Source: Paracoccaceae bacterium (GTDB lineage: Bacteria > Pseudomonadota > Alphaproteobacteria > Rhodobacterales > Rhodobacteraceae). Taken from it: DNA of 64,000 nucleotides. The stretch covers positions 48,587 through 112,586 of the forward strand of contig WKFI01000001.1 in NCBI GenBank assembly GCA_014872875.1, given 5' to 3'. The notes beneath the pieces were generated by a model, which searched no databases, was not told the DNA's origin, and saw only the letters and a program-made list of their open reading frames with translations. This document shows positions 47,139 through 55,770 of this stretch, in pieces; the stretch's first letter is position 1, and each line of letters starts with the position of its first letter. Both the position numbers and the translations under genes were made by a program.

Positions 47139-48098
47139 TCACAGCGTCCGCCCGTCAAAATCCGCGGCCGCCGCGCGCAACGCCTCAAGAAACGTGCCAC
47201 CTGCGGGAGAAAGGCTGCTTGCCCCGCGATGTGACACACCCACCGGGCCTGCGCCAAACGGGGTCACCCAGTCGATCTGCGCCAGCAGCCCGTTCTGAAT
47301 GTCCAGAGCCGCAACATGGGCGGGCATTATCCCGATGAAATCATGCGACCGCAGCAGCGATCGGTTCGCCAAATAGGACACCGATTCGATTGCAGATGGA
47401 GGCATATATTGCCCCTGCCGGACAAAGAACTGATCAGTCTGACGCCTGAGAGTGGTTTCGACCGGCGGCAGGATCCATCCAAAAGGTTTGAGCTTTTCGA
47501 ACGTGATATTCGCCTGACCGGCCAGAGGATGCTGAGGCCCCACCACGGCCAGCACCCGTTCGTCAAAGAACTTCTCCTGCGTGATATTTTCCCGGTGCCG
47601 ATGGCTGGGCAGCCGTCCCACCACCATGTCGATTTCCCCCGACAGCAGGGCGGGCATCAGCACCTCGTTGGTGCCTTCGACCACCTTGATCGCCACTTTC
47701 GGACGATCCCTCAGCAAACGCTCCACAGCGATCGGCAACAATGACGGTGACGCCGCCAGCAAGGTCCCGACAACAACCCGGCCACTGTTGCCTTCGTTCA
47801 GATCGTCCAACTCCTGTGCCGCGTTCGAGACCTGCGCAAAGATCAGCTTGCCGTGGCGGATCAGCGACTCGCCAAACACGGTCGGCACCACGCCACGATT
47901 GGTGCGGTCAAACAGTTTCACCTCGAAATCATATTCGAGGTCCTGGATCATCTTGGTTGCTGCCGGTTGCGAGATGCTCAGATCCTGGGCCGCATTCTGG
48001 ATGCTGCCATGCTGACCGACGGCCACCAACAACCGCAACTGCCGCAGTTTCAATCGGGTCAGAGCCCGTTCAACGATACGTGTGTGACGGGTGGCCAT
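47139..48098 (-). CDS. LysR-family regulator of the amino-acid/aromatic module
   Basis: 319 residues. LRQLRLLVAVGQHGSIQNAA, LSISQPAATKMIQDLEYDFE and VKLFDRTNRGVVPTVFG form the winged HTH of the CbnR/GbpR-like group; the effector domain follows. It lies 9 bp after the aspartate-dehydrogenase-like gene in the same operon. Three promoter regions of this module carry a matching ATC-N9-GAT-type dyad, the half-site arrangement LysR tetramers recognise, so it is the obvious candidate to bind all three. Confidence 0.9.
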   Translation of the reverse strand: MATRHTRIVERALTRLKLRQLRLLVAVGQHGSIQNAAQDLSISQPAATKMIQDLEYDFEVKLFDRTNRGVVPTVFGESLIRHGKLIFAQVSNAAQELDDLNEGNSGRVVVGTLLAASPSLLPIAVERLLRDRPKVAIKVVEGTNEVLMPALLSGEIDMVVGRLPSHRHRENITQEKFFDERVLAVVGPQHPLAGQANITFEKLKPFGWILPPVETTLRRQTDQFFVRQGQYMPPSAIESVSYLANRSLLRSHDFIGIMPAHVAALDIQNGLLAQIDWVTPFGAGPVGVSHRGASSLSPAGGTFLEALRAAAADFDGRTL

Positions 48099-48107
48099 GG
48101 CCGGTCC

Positions 48108-48890
48108 TTACAGGGTGATGGGGGCAACTTCGCGTTCAATTGCCGAAATCGCGCTCATCGCGGCAAGGGCAGAACTGCGTGGATTGTCGGGCAGCGCCTG
48201 GCCTTCTATGTGGAACGAAAACTGTCCAAAGGCCCCGCTGGCATGGATTTCGTGGATGTTTGCGGTAATTGACGGGTCCGCGACCAGTCGCACCCTGGTC
48301 GCATCAAACCCCGGCCCGGCCAGCGCCACGGCTGCGGCGACATTCGCATTCTTGGGATATGTGGTGGCTGCATCGCGCGCCGAGCCTTCGAAATGCACGG
48401 TCGGGCCCTCCAGGTGATCCAGATCCAACTGCTGTTCAGCCGGGGAGCCCTTCCAGCCAACCGGAGGTTTGCGCCCCACATAGGTCACGTCGCTCAGCCC
48501 GCCAACCTTGGCGGCCTGCAGACTGTCCAAGCCCCCAATGGCACCGCTGGCCAGATGCAGCTGTGCCTGACCCGTCACGGCGGCCCGCTTCAATCGGTCC
48601 GCCAAATCGGGATCCGCCAACGCCCCCAAAGACACGGTGATCAGGTCCACGCCACGTTCCAGAATCGCACACCCGTGTTCGGCCAACGCCGCATGTCCGG
48701 CGCAATCCACCATCAACGTGATGTCCTCGGGCAGCTCGGCAACCGATCCCACATGACGCACTCCCTGTGCAACACGCCCGTTCGGTCCCGCCGACCGGGT
48801 CAGCATGACATGCGGCCCCAGACCCCGCCCGGCCAGAGTGTCCGCAACATAACGCCCGATGGCGCCTTCGCCGATGATACCGATTTTCAT
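48108..48890 (-). CDS. Aspartate dehydrogenase-like protein (NadX/DUF108)
   Basis: 260 residues from the ATG at 48890 (AGGAGG upstream). Rossmann motif GIIGEGAIGRYVAD, then ASGAIGGLDSLQAAKVGGL, TYPKNANVAAAVALAGPG and ITANIHEIHASGAFG with the conserved catalytic His. Known members reduce iminosuccinate / oxidise L-aspartate with NAD(P). First gene of the minus-strand operon with LysR and aldehyde dehydrogenase, divergent from the DapA-like gene. In this setting it may act on another amino dicarboxylate. Confidence 0.88.
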   Translation of the reverse strand: MKIGIIGEGAIGRYVADTLAGRGLGPHVMLTRSAGPNGRVAQGVRHVGSVAELPEDITLMVDCAGHAALAEHGCAILERGVDLITVSLGALADPDLADRLKRAAVTGQAQLHLASGAIGGLDSLQAAKVGGLSDVTYVGRKPPVGWKGSPAEQQLDLDHLEGPTVHFEGSARDAATTYPKNANVAAAVALAGPGFDATRVRLVADPSITANIHEIHASGAFGQFSFHIEGQALPDNPRSSALAAMSAISAIEREVAPITL

Positions 48891-48938
48891 GGATGCCTCC
48901 TGATGCAGGCTTAGCGTATCGGAATTCACAAGCGTTCT

Positions 48939-48959
48939 GATATCAAATTATTGGATACC
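48939..48959. promoter_or_regulatory. LysR-box-like site in the divergent AspDH / DapA-like promoter
   Basis: GATATC (48939-48944), 9 nt, GATACC (48954-48959), 49 bp upstream of the aspartate-dehydrogenase-like start and 114 bp upstream of the DapA-like start. Same half-sites and spacing as at 50960-50980. Confidence 0.6.
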
Positions 48960-49072
48960 CAGTTTCTGTCAATGTGGTTGGAATTCGGGTCGGGACCCGG
49001 CCTTACTACCGGCCAACTCGGGGCGCGCCCCATGCACCCCACCATCCTCGCTCAGATCTCGGAGCCAAGCCG

Positions 49073-50026
49073 ATGAAATACACCAAGCACGAAGCCAAAG
49101 CCTATTCCCGCGAAACCATGCGGGGGATCTGGGCGGCCGCGCTCAACCCGTTTGATGACACGCTGCAATTGGACGAGGCCGGGTTGCGCCGCAACATCCG
49201 ACACTGGATCGACGACCTGGGCATTCAGGGCCTGTTCATCGCGGGCAAACAGGGCGAATTCTGGTCGATGTCACTGGAGGAGCGCAAGCGTAACATGACC
49301 ATCGCCGCCGACGAATGCGGCGACAGCGCCGGGACCATCATGTCGATCTCGGATCAGAACGTGAACACGGTGCTGGAATTGGGTCGTCACGCGCAGGACT
49401 GCGGCGCAGACTATGTGGTGGTCCACGCCCCGATGCTCAGCTTCTGTCACGACCGGGACGACGTTTTGTACAACTATTACAAATACCTCTGCGACCGGCT
49501 GGACATCGGCATCGCGATGTGGAGCCACCCGGACAGCGGCTATCTGATGGAGCCGGAAACCTGCGCTCGAATTGCCGAGCTCCCCAACATCATGGCGATC
49601 AAATACTCGGTTCCGCGCGAAATGTATGCTCGCCTGACCCGTATGGTCGGCGACAAGATCCTGGTCTCGACCTCGCTGGAGGATGATTGGCTGGACAATA
49701 TCGAAGAGCTGGGCTGGCAACTCTACCTGTGTTCCTCTCCGCCCTACCAGTTGCAGACCGCCAATGATCGGCGGATGCACGAATATACCGAGCTGGCCTT
49801 TGCCGGGAAATTCGACGCTGCCCGGCGGGTGCGCGACAGCCTGGAGCCGGTCCGGCACGCCATTCGCAGCACCAAACCCGGCGGCAAACCCACCGCGCAC
49901 GGCAAATACTGGCAGGAACTGCTGGGCCAGGTCGGCGGTCGGGTGCGCCATCCGATGCTGGAACTGACCGAAAGCGAAAAGGCCGCGACCAGCGCTGCGT
50001 TCGAGGATTGCGGGCTGCAACTCTGA
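49073..50026 (+). CDS. DapA/DHDPS-superfamily aldolase or lyase, atypical
   Basis: 317 residues from the ATG at 49073 (GGAG upstream). N-acetylneuraminate lyase / DHDPS barrel: GLFIAGKQGEFWSMSLEERK in place of the usual GTTGE block, Schiff-base Lys in NIMAIKYSVPREM (about 180). The usual catalytic Tyr segment (PYY) reads VVHAPMLSFCHDRDD, so the conserved Tyr is absent. This suggests a reaction other than dihydrodipicolinate synthesis. Divergent from the aspartate-dehydrogenase-like gene; a DMT transporter gene follows after 40 bp. Confidence 0.85.
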   Translation: MKYTKHEAKAYSRETMRGIWAAALNPFDDTLQLDEAGLRRNIRHWIDDLGIQGLFIAGKQGEFWSMSLEERKRNMTIAADECGDSAGTIMSISDQNVNTVLELGRHAQDCGADYVVVHAPMLSFCHDRDDVLYNYYKYLCDRLDIGIAMWSHPDSGYLMEPETCARIAELPNIMAIKYSVPREMYARLTRMVGDKILVSTSLEDDWLDNIEELGWQLYLCSSPPYQLQTANDRRMHEYTELAFAGKFDAARRVRDSLEPVRHAIRSTKPGGKPTAHGKYWQELLGQVGGRVRHPMLELTESEKAATSAAFEDCGLQL

Positions 50027-50066
50027 TCCCGGCCGACCACGTCTGATACAATCTGGACCTGTTTCC

Positions 50067-50954
50067 ATGACCGGAGAAGCTCTGGCCGTGCTGGCGGCGC
50101 TTGCTTATGGGCTGGCCGGAGTGTCCATCACCCGCAGCCAGCCCGTTGCCCGCGGCGACAATGGCGTATTCCTGTCGATCCTGATGACGAGCATCCTGTC
50201 CGGCGCGATCTGGTTGGGAAGCGGTACCGTCCCTTTGCCGCAGGCCCTGTCCGCAGACGCCCGCCCTGCCCTGCTGATATTCGTGCTGGCCGGTCTCTGC
50301 GCCAACGCCGTCGGCCGCCAATCCATGTATCGCGCAACCGAACGGATCGGTGCCGTGGCCACCGGGCTGTTGCGCCGATTGACGCCGGTCTTTGCCCTGC
50401 CTCTCGCTTTTGTCGTTCTGGATCAAGAAGTTGACCTGACAGCGATATCCGGTGCAGCAATGGTGATTGCGGGAGCTCTGATCTATGGTCGCCGCCCTTC
50501 CTGCCCCACTGGACCTCTGCCGCTTGCCGGTCTCGTTCTGGGGCTTCTGTCACCGCTGGCCTATGCAATGGCCTATTGCCTGCGAGGTCTGGGGCTGGCT
50601 GTCCTACCCGACCCTGCCCTTGGCACCTGCGTCGGAGCGCTGGCCGGAGCAGCTTGGGTGCTGCTTCTGTCGATGCGCCGCCGCGGCTGTTCAGCAGGCT
50701 GGCGCTTTGTCACGGTGGACCGGACTTCGCGCCACTGGCAAACAGCTTTGTCCCTCAGCGCTGGCCAGATGCTGCAATTTTTTGCCCTGAACTCGGCCAA
50801 CGTCGCCACGGTTGCCGTGCTCGGCACACTTGAAGTGGTGTTTGCGGGGCTGATCATCCTTCTTGTCACCAAGTCGGAAACCATTGATCTGAAACGACTT
50901 CTCATCACTTCAACCCTGGCTGCGGCGGGTACGGCCTTGTTGGTTGCAACCTGA
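50067..50954 (+). CDS. EamA/DMT-superfamily transporter
   Basis: 295 residues, about ten hydrophobic segments in two EamA halves (LAVLAALAYGLAGVSITR first, LAGLVLGLLSPLAYAMAY second). Follows the DapA-like gene on the same strand, so co-transcribed. Could export a dead-end or overflow metabolite of the module. Substrate unknown. Confidence 0.82.
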   Translation: MTGEALAVLAALAYGLAGVSITRSQPVARGDNGVFLSILMTSILSGAIWLGSGTVPLPQALSADARPALLIFVLAGLCANAVGRQSMYRATERIGAVATGLLRRLTPVFALPLAFVVLDQEVDLTAISGAAMVIAGALIYGRRPSCPTGPLPLAGLVLGLLSPLAYAMAYCLRGLGLAVLPDPALGTCVGALAGAAWVLLLSMRRRGCSAGWRFVTVDRTSRHWQTALSLSAGQMLQFFALNSANVATVAVLGTLEVVFAGLIILLVTKSETIDLKRLLITSTLAAAGTALLVAT

Positions 50955-50959
50955 TTTCA

Positions 50960-50980
50960 GGTATCAGGAATCCAGATACC
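50960..50980. promoter_or_regulatory. LysR-box-like site upstream of the HAAO-like / TRAP operon
   Basis: GGTATC (50960-50965), 9 nt, GATACC (50975-50980): perfect 6-bp dyad with the LysR T-N11-A core. It starts 6 bp after the DMT stop and lies 104 bp before the dioxygenase start, so the dioxygenase/TRAP genes have their own promoter. Confidence 0.6.
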
Positions 50981-51083
50981 CACATTCGCGGAAACAAATA
51001 TTTCTTTAGCCCGAATTCTCCTACGCTTTGATCAGAGACACGACTTGCGCCCTTTGGGCGGCGGATCATGCCGGGAGGACACC

Positions 51084-51647
51084 ATGACCGAACATCCGAC
51101 ATTGAAGCCCTTCAACTTCAAGAAATGGGTCGAAGACAACGCCGATAAATTGCGCCCCCCGGTGGGCAACCAGCTGCTGCACAAGGAAGGCGACATGATC
51201 GTCATGGTCGTCGGCGGCCCCAACACCCGCGTCGATTTTCACGACGACCCGGTCGAAGAATGGTTCTTTCAGCAGAAGGGCGACATGATGCTGAAGATCG
51301 CCGATGGCGGGAAGATCTATGACGTGCCCGTCCGCGAGGGCGAGGTGTTCATGCTGCCCCCCCATGTCCGTCACGCACCGCAGCGGCCCCAGGAAGGTTC
51401 CATCGGGATCGTTGTCGAAGCCCCCCGCCAACCCGGTATGAAAGAGGGCTTCGAGTGGTACTGCTTCAACTGCGAAGGTCTGGTGCATCGCGAAGAGGTT
51501 GCCCTGGACGGCCCTGAAGGCATCGTGACCGCGCTGCCGAAGATCTACGAGGCCTTCCACAACAGCACCGAGGCGCGCACCTGCCCCCATTGCGGCACAT
51601 TGCATCCGGGCAAGGGCAAACCACCCGCCGAATGGGTGCAGCTGTAA
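51084..51647 (+). CDS. 3-hydroxyanthranilate 3,4-dioxygenase-like cupin
   Basis: 187 residues from the ATG at 51084 (GGGAGGA upstream). Cupin Fe(II) ligands: DFHDDPVEEWFFQ gives His and Glu, PPHVRHAPQRP the second His; Arg in NTRVDFH and APQRP for substrate binding. C-terminal rubredoxin-like site CFNC and CPHC, typical of the bacterial enzyme (NbaC). The family opens the ring of 3-hydroxyanthranilate to 2-amino-3-carboxymuconate semialdehyde. First gene of an operon with a TRAP transporter, so the substrate is probably imported. No ACMS decarboxylase is present intact. Confidence 0.9.
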   Translation: MTEHPTLKPFNFKKWVEDNADKLRPPVGNQLLHKEGDMIVMVVGGPNTRVDFHDDPVEEWFFQQKGDMMLKIADGGKIYDVPVREGEVFMLPPHVRHAPQRPQEGSIGIVVEAPRQPGMKEGFEWYCFNCEGLVHREEVALDGPEGIVTALPKIYEAFHNSTEARTCPHCGTLHPGKGKPPAEWVQL

Positions 51648-52670
<1,023 letters not shown>

Positions 52671-52686
52671 CTTCAGGTTGCTTTAC

Positions 52687-52716
52687 ACTGGCGCGTGCAG
52701 ACTTGCGCGCGCCGGT
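52687..52716 (+). promoter_or_regulatory. Intercistronic hairpin between dctP- and dctQ-like genes
   Basis: ACTGGCGCG (52687-52695) pairs with CGCGCCGGT (52708-52716), one G-T pair, 12-nt loop, then a T-rich stretch. As in the ABC operon at 8411, a stem follows the binding-protein gene and may give more receptor than permease. Confidence 0.5.
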
Positions 52717-52765
52717 TTGTTATTGAAAGTCACCCCAAAAAATACCCAAGACAGGAGAGTTCCGA

Positions 52766-53305
52766 ATGATCGGGCGTATCTCGGCGCGATGGGCGCATGT
52801 CGAACTGACGCTGGCAGCCCTGCTTGCCGTGTCGATCACCGGGCTCATCCTTCTCAACGTCGTGACCCGCAGTATCGGGGCGGCGCTGTTCTGGGTGGAT
52901 GAGCTGGCCATTTACGCCATGGCCTGGATGACCTTTCTGGGCGCGTCTGCTGCGCTGCACTATGGTCATGCCGTCGCCGTGACGATCCTGACGGACGCCC
53001 TGCCCGCCCCCGCCCGCAAGGTCGCGGCCAAACTGGTGGACCTGATCGTCCTTGCATTTGCACTGTTCATGCTGTGGTTCTGCTGGCGCTGGTTTTCTCC
53101 GCTGGCACTGGCCCAACACGGCTTTGACACCCAGGCCTTCCAGGGTGCCACTTTCAACTTTGTCTATGCCGAACCGACCACAACCCTGGGCATTCGGAAA
53201 TTCTGGGTCTGGCTGGTGATGTGGGCCTTTGCACTTGGCGCCACGCTTCACAGCCTCGCCAATCTGTTGAACCAGAACAACCGCACCGAAGGTGAGCGCT
53301 CATGA
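52766..53305 (+). CDS. TRAP transporter small permease (DctQ type)
   Basis: 179 residues, four membrane helices; ALLAVSITGLILLNVVTRSI followed by LFWVDELAIYAMAWMTFLGA is the DctQ signature region. Extra loop and fourth helix around 120-165 (GATFNFVYAEPTTTLG), a little longer than average. Overlaps the large permease gene by 4 bp (ATGA). Confidence 0.9.
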   Translation: MIGRISARWAHVELTLAALLAVSITGLILLNVVTRSIGAALFWVDELAIYAMAWMTFLGASAALHYGHAVAVTILTDALPAPARKVAAKLVDLIVLAFALFMLWFCWRWFSPLALAQHGFDTQAFQGATFNFVYAEPTTTLGIRKFWVWLVMWAFALGATLHSLANLLNQNNRTEGERS

Positions 53306-54561
53306 CACCGCTGATTTTTGCTTTCAAGCTGCTGATTGCAGTCCCCGTCGCCTTGGTGCTGGCGCTCACCGCAATCTGGTACATCTGGGAGAGCGGCAAC
53401 ACGGTCCTCTATGACAGCTATGCCCAAAAGATGTTCTCGGGTTTGGAAAACTACGGTCTGCTCGCAATCCCGCTGTTCATGCTGACCGGCGAGATGATGA
53501 ACGAAGGCGGCATGACCCGCCGCCTGATCAACGCCGCGCGGGTGTTTGTCGGCGGGTTTCGCGGCGGGCTGGCCTATATCAACCTGCTGGCAAACATGTT
53601 CATGGCCGCCATCATCGGCTCGGCCACAGCACAGATCGCGGTGATGGCCCGCGCCATGACGCCCGAGATGGAAAAAGAAGGGTATGACACCGGCTTTGCT
53701 GCGGCGACCACGGCAGCGGGCGGGCTGCTGGCACCAGTGATCCCGCCGTCGATGATGTTTGTCATCTATGGCGTATTGGCCCAGATCCCGATTGGTGAGA
53801 TGTTTCTGGCAGGCATCCTTCCGGGCCTGTTGCTGGCTGGCGCCTTTGCCACCGTGATCTTTGTCATCGGTATTGTCCGGGGCTTTCCAAAGGGTGACTG
53901 GTTCAGTGGGCGAGAGGCACTCTCCGCCCTGCTGTGGTGCCTTCCCGCCGCATTGATCCCGCTGGCAATCATCGGCGGCATCCTGTTCGGCATCGCCACC
54001 CCCACCGAAAGCGCGGCCATTGCCTCACTCATCGCATTTCTGATCGGATGGCTGGTGTACGGAGAACTCAAACCTCGCACGTTGTTCGAGATGTTCCGCC
54101 GCACAGCCGTGAATGCGTCGATGATCATCTTCATGATTGCTGCCGCCAACGTGTTTGGGTGGGTGATCATCTACGAAGCCCTGCCCCAGAAGCTCGCCGC
54201 CCTGATCACGTCGGTCACCAGCGACCCCTTCCTGTTCCTGCTGATCGTCAACCTGATCCTGCTGTGTGTCGGAATGTTGATCGACGGTATTGCAGCGGTC
54301 ATCCTGATTGCTCCGATCCTGCTGCCCATTGCGATGAACGACTATGACATCAGCCCCTATCAGTTCGGCGTCGTCATGTGTCTGAATCTGGTTCTGGGCT
54401 TGTTGACCCCGCCGGTGGGCGTAGGACTGTACATCGCCTCGTCCATGAGCGGCGTCAGCCCCGGTCGCATCCTGAAATCGCTCTGGCCCTTCCTGCTGGC
54501 CGTTGCGGTGATCCTGGTGCTGCTCAGCCGATTCCCCTGGCTGTCCACCGCTTTGACCTGA
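53302..54561 (+). CDS. TRAP transporter large permease (DctM type)
   Basis: 419 residues with about 12 membrane segments. Signature GGLAYINLLANMFMAAIIGS, MEKEGYDTGFAAATTAAGG, LAPVIPPSMMFVIYG; second repeat with LLTPPVGVGLYIASSMSGVS. Completes the Na+-driven TRAP importer with the two upstream genes. Ends 6 bp before the convergent replication gene. Confidence 0.93.
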   Translation: MTPLIFAFKLLIAVPVALVLALTAIWYIWESGNTVLYDSYAQKMFSGLENYGLLAIPLFMLTGEMMNEGGMTRRLINAARVFVGGFRGGLAYINLLANMFMAAIIGSATAQIAVMARAMTPEMEKEGYDTGFAAATTAAGGLLAPVIPPSMMFVIYGVLAQIPIGEMFLAGILPGLLLAGAFATVIFVIGIVRGFPKGDWFSGREALSALLWCLPAALIPLAIIGGILFGIATPTESAAIASLIAFLIGWLVYGELKPRTLFEMFRRTAVNASMIIFMIAAANVFGWVIIYEALPQKLAALITSVTSDPFLFLLIVNLILLCVGMLIDGIAAVILIAPILLPIAMNDYDISPYQFGVVMCLNLVLGLLTPPVGVGLYIASSMSGVSPGRILKSLWPFLLAVAVILVLLSRFPWLSTALT

Positions 54562-54566
54562 GCCCC

Positions 54567-55259
54567 CTACCCTTCTGCTGCAACGATCCGCAAGCTACGG
54601 ATCGACGGATCTATCTGCGCGTAGACGGCCGTTATCCGGGCCGCCAGATGGGAAGCAATGTAGTCGGCCATGAACCGGCTGGGCGCGGTCAACAGCACCT
54701 CGCCCCCTGCCCTGTCCGCCTCGTTCAGGTGCCGGTACCAGCTGGACCATAATTCCGGATCCCGGCCCTGCAACGCATGTTGCACCTGTGACCAGGGATC
54801 GTCGCCCTCTGGCAAGGCAGGTGCAGGAACAGCCTGAAACGGGACCACATTTGAAATGGGTTCCGATTCCTTTGGTTCTTCAATGCGCGCTTGGAAATCC
54901 GGTCCGATCAGGGACCAGCCATCGCGCGTGTCCATCAATATCTGCTTCAGGTCTAGCTCATAGACCGTCACACGGCCTCGGACACCGGCCTTCTTGACCG
55001 TCAGCCACCCCAAGCTGCGCAACTTGGCCATGTCCCGCTTCACGGTCCTCTCATTGACGGACCAAAGTCTGGCAATCTCTTCCCGCCCCATGGAAAGTTC
55101 ATTGCTGCGCCAATTGTACCGCGTGGTGATGAGCGTGATCAGCCGCAGGACAAGCCGCTGGCGATGCTTGTCACCGGCTAGAGCATGGACTCCCAAGGCC
55201 GAGAGAATATCATACTTCAAGGCCGACGCATTGCTGCCGACTGGTTTTCTGACTTGCAT
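54567..55259 (-). CDS. DnaA-like plasmid replication initiator
   Basis: 230 residues. N-terminal winged helix: LSMGREEIARLWSVNERTVK, RDMAKLRSLGWLTVKK. C-terminal about 75 residues resemble DnaA domain I: DPWSQVQHALQGRDPELWSS and LLTAPSRFMADYIASHLAAR. There is no AAA+ ATPase. Such DnaA-like replicases define a plasmid type known in Rhodobacterales. Divergent from parAB with about 510 bp between, where the origin should lie. This gene is the best evidence that the window is extrachromosomal. Confidence 0.85.
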   Translation of the reverse strand: MQVRKPVGSNASALKYDILSALGVHALAGDKHRQRLVLRLITLITTRYNWRSNELSMGREEIARLWSVNERTVKRDMAKLRSLGWLTVKKAGVRGRVTVYELDLKQILMDTRDGWSLIGPDFQARIEEPKESEPISNVVPFQAVPAPALPEGDDPWSQVQHALQGRDPELWSSWYRHLNEADRAGGEVLLTAPSRFMADYIASHLAARITAVYAQIDPSIRSLRIVAAEG

Positions 55260-55476
55260 GGCGTTGCCTATCGCTCTGTCTGCCTCTTGCCCTAATCGGG
55301 CGTCCGGATCTTGTGTCCGTTTCGACCTGAAATTCCGTTTCCCAACGCTTTTCCAGATTGTGGGCTAATTAGCGTCCAAAGCTTCGATTCTGTCAAGGAC
55401 TAGCTTGATTTGGGTCAGATCTGTGTCTGATTGAAAGTCAGAAAAGAAATAGATAATGGTGAAGTATTGGTGATGG

Positions 55477-55518
55477 GGGACATTCTGTCTGTCCCCTTAT
55501 TGGCAAGTTCTGTCCCCC
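55477..55518. repeat. GGGGACA/TGTCCCC repeats (possible initiator sites)
   Basis: Three copies of the 7-mer, one inverted and two direct 21 bp apart (55491 and 55512), i.e. two helical turns. Spacing and location suit a replication-initiator binding array or its autoregulatory operator; an RNA hairpin is the alternative. Confidence 0.45.
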
Positions 55519-55655
55519 TATCGAAGGTGTCCTCTCTATTGTTGACCCCTAAATCTGGTCGTGCAGACCGCAGTAAGATCACAAGCCAAGCGCGTCGCTG
55601 CTACCCTTCCTCCGAATCGGGCCCGGGCAGTTAAAGGCTTTGCTGCAGCTTGTTT

Positions 55656-55673
55656 TCTTACCCACGGGTAAGA
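55656..55673. other. parS-like centromere site 1
   Basis: TCTTACCCACGGGTAAGA: 8-bp arms around a central AC, about 100 bp before parA. Same core as the sites at 56754 and 58177. Three such copies confined to the par locus strongly suggest the ParB binding sequence. Confidence 0.75.
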
Positions 55674-55770
55674 TTGCTCCATGATGTTATTTCCTTTTGC
55701 TAAAAATGCAAATTGGGCGTAAATGAAAAGAAGAGCAGAAATAGCGTCCTGAAAAAGGAGAGCCCGAGGC

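Larger units (their letters stand above)
55260..55770. other. Putative origin / control region between rep and parA
   Basis: 511 bp without a supportable gene. It holds an inverted repeat GGGGACA (55477-55483), 7 nt, TGTCCCC (55491-55497), a further TGTCCCC copy at 55512-55518 (both plus copies sit in TCTGTCCCC), an AT-rich stretch 55675-55740, and a parS-like palindrome at 55656-55673. The divergent promoters of rep and parA must also lie here. Open frames inside it lack domain character. No canonical DnaA box was seen. Confidence 0.6.

Noticed and set aside
55431..55634. 67-aa open frame in the rep-par gap
   Set aside because: It runs over the TGTCCCC repeats, lacks any domain and is more likely non-coding control DNA; a small regulatory peptide cannot be fully excluded.
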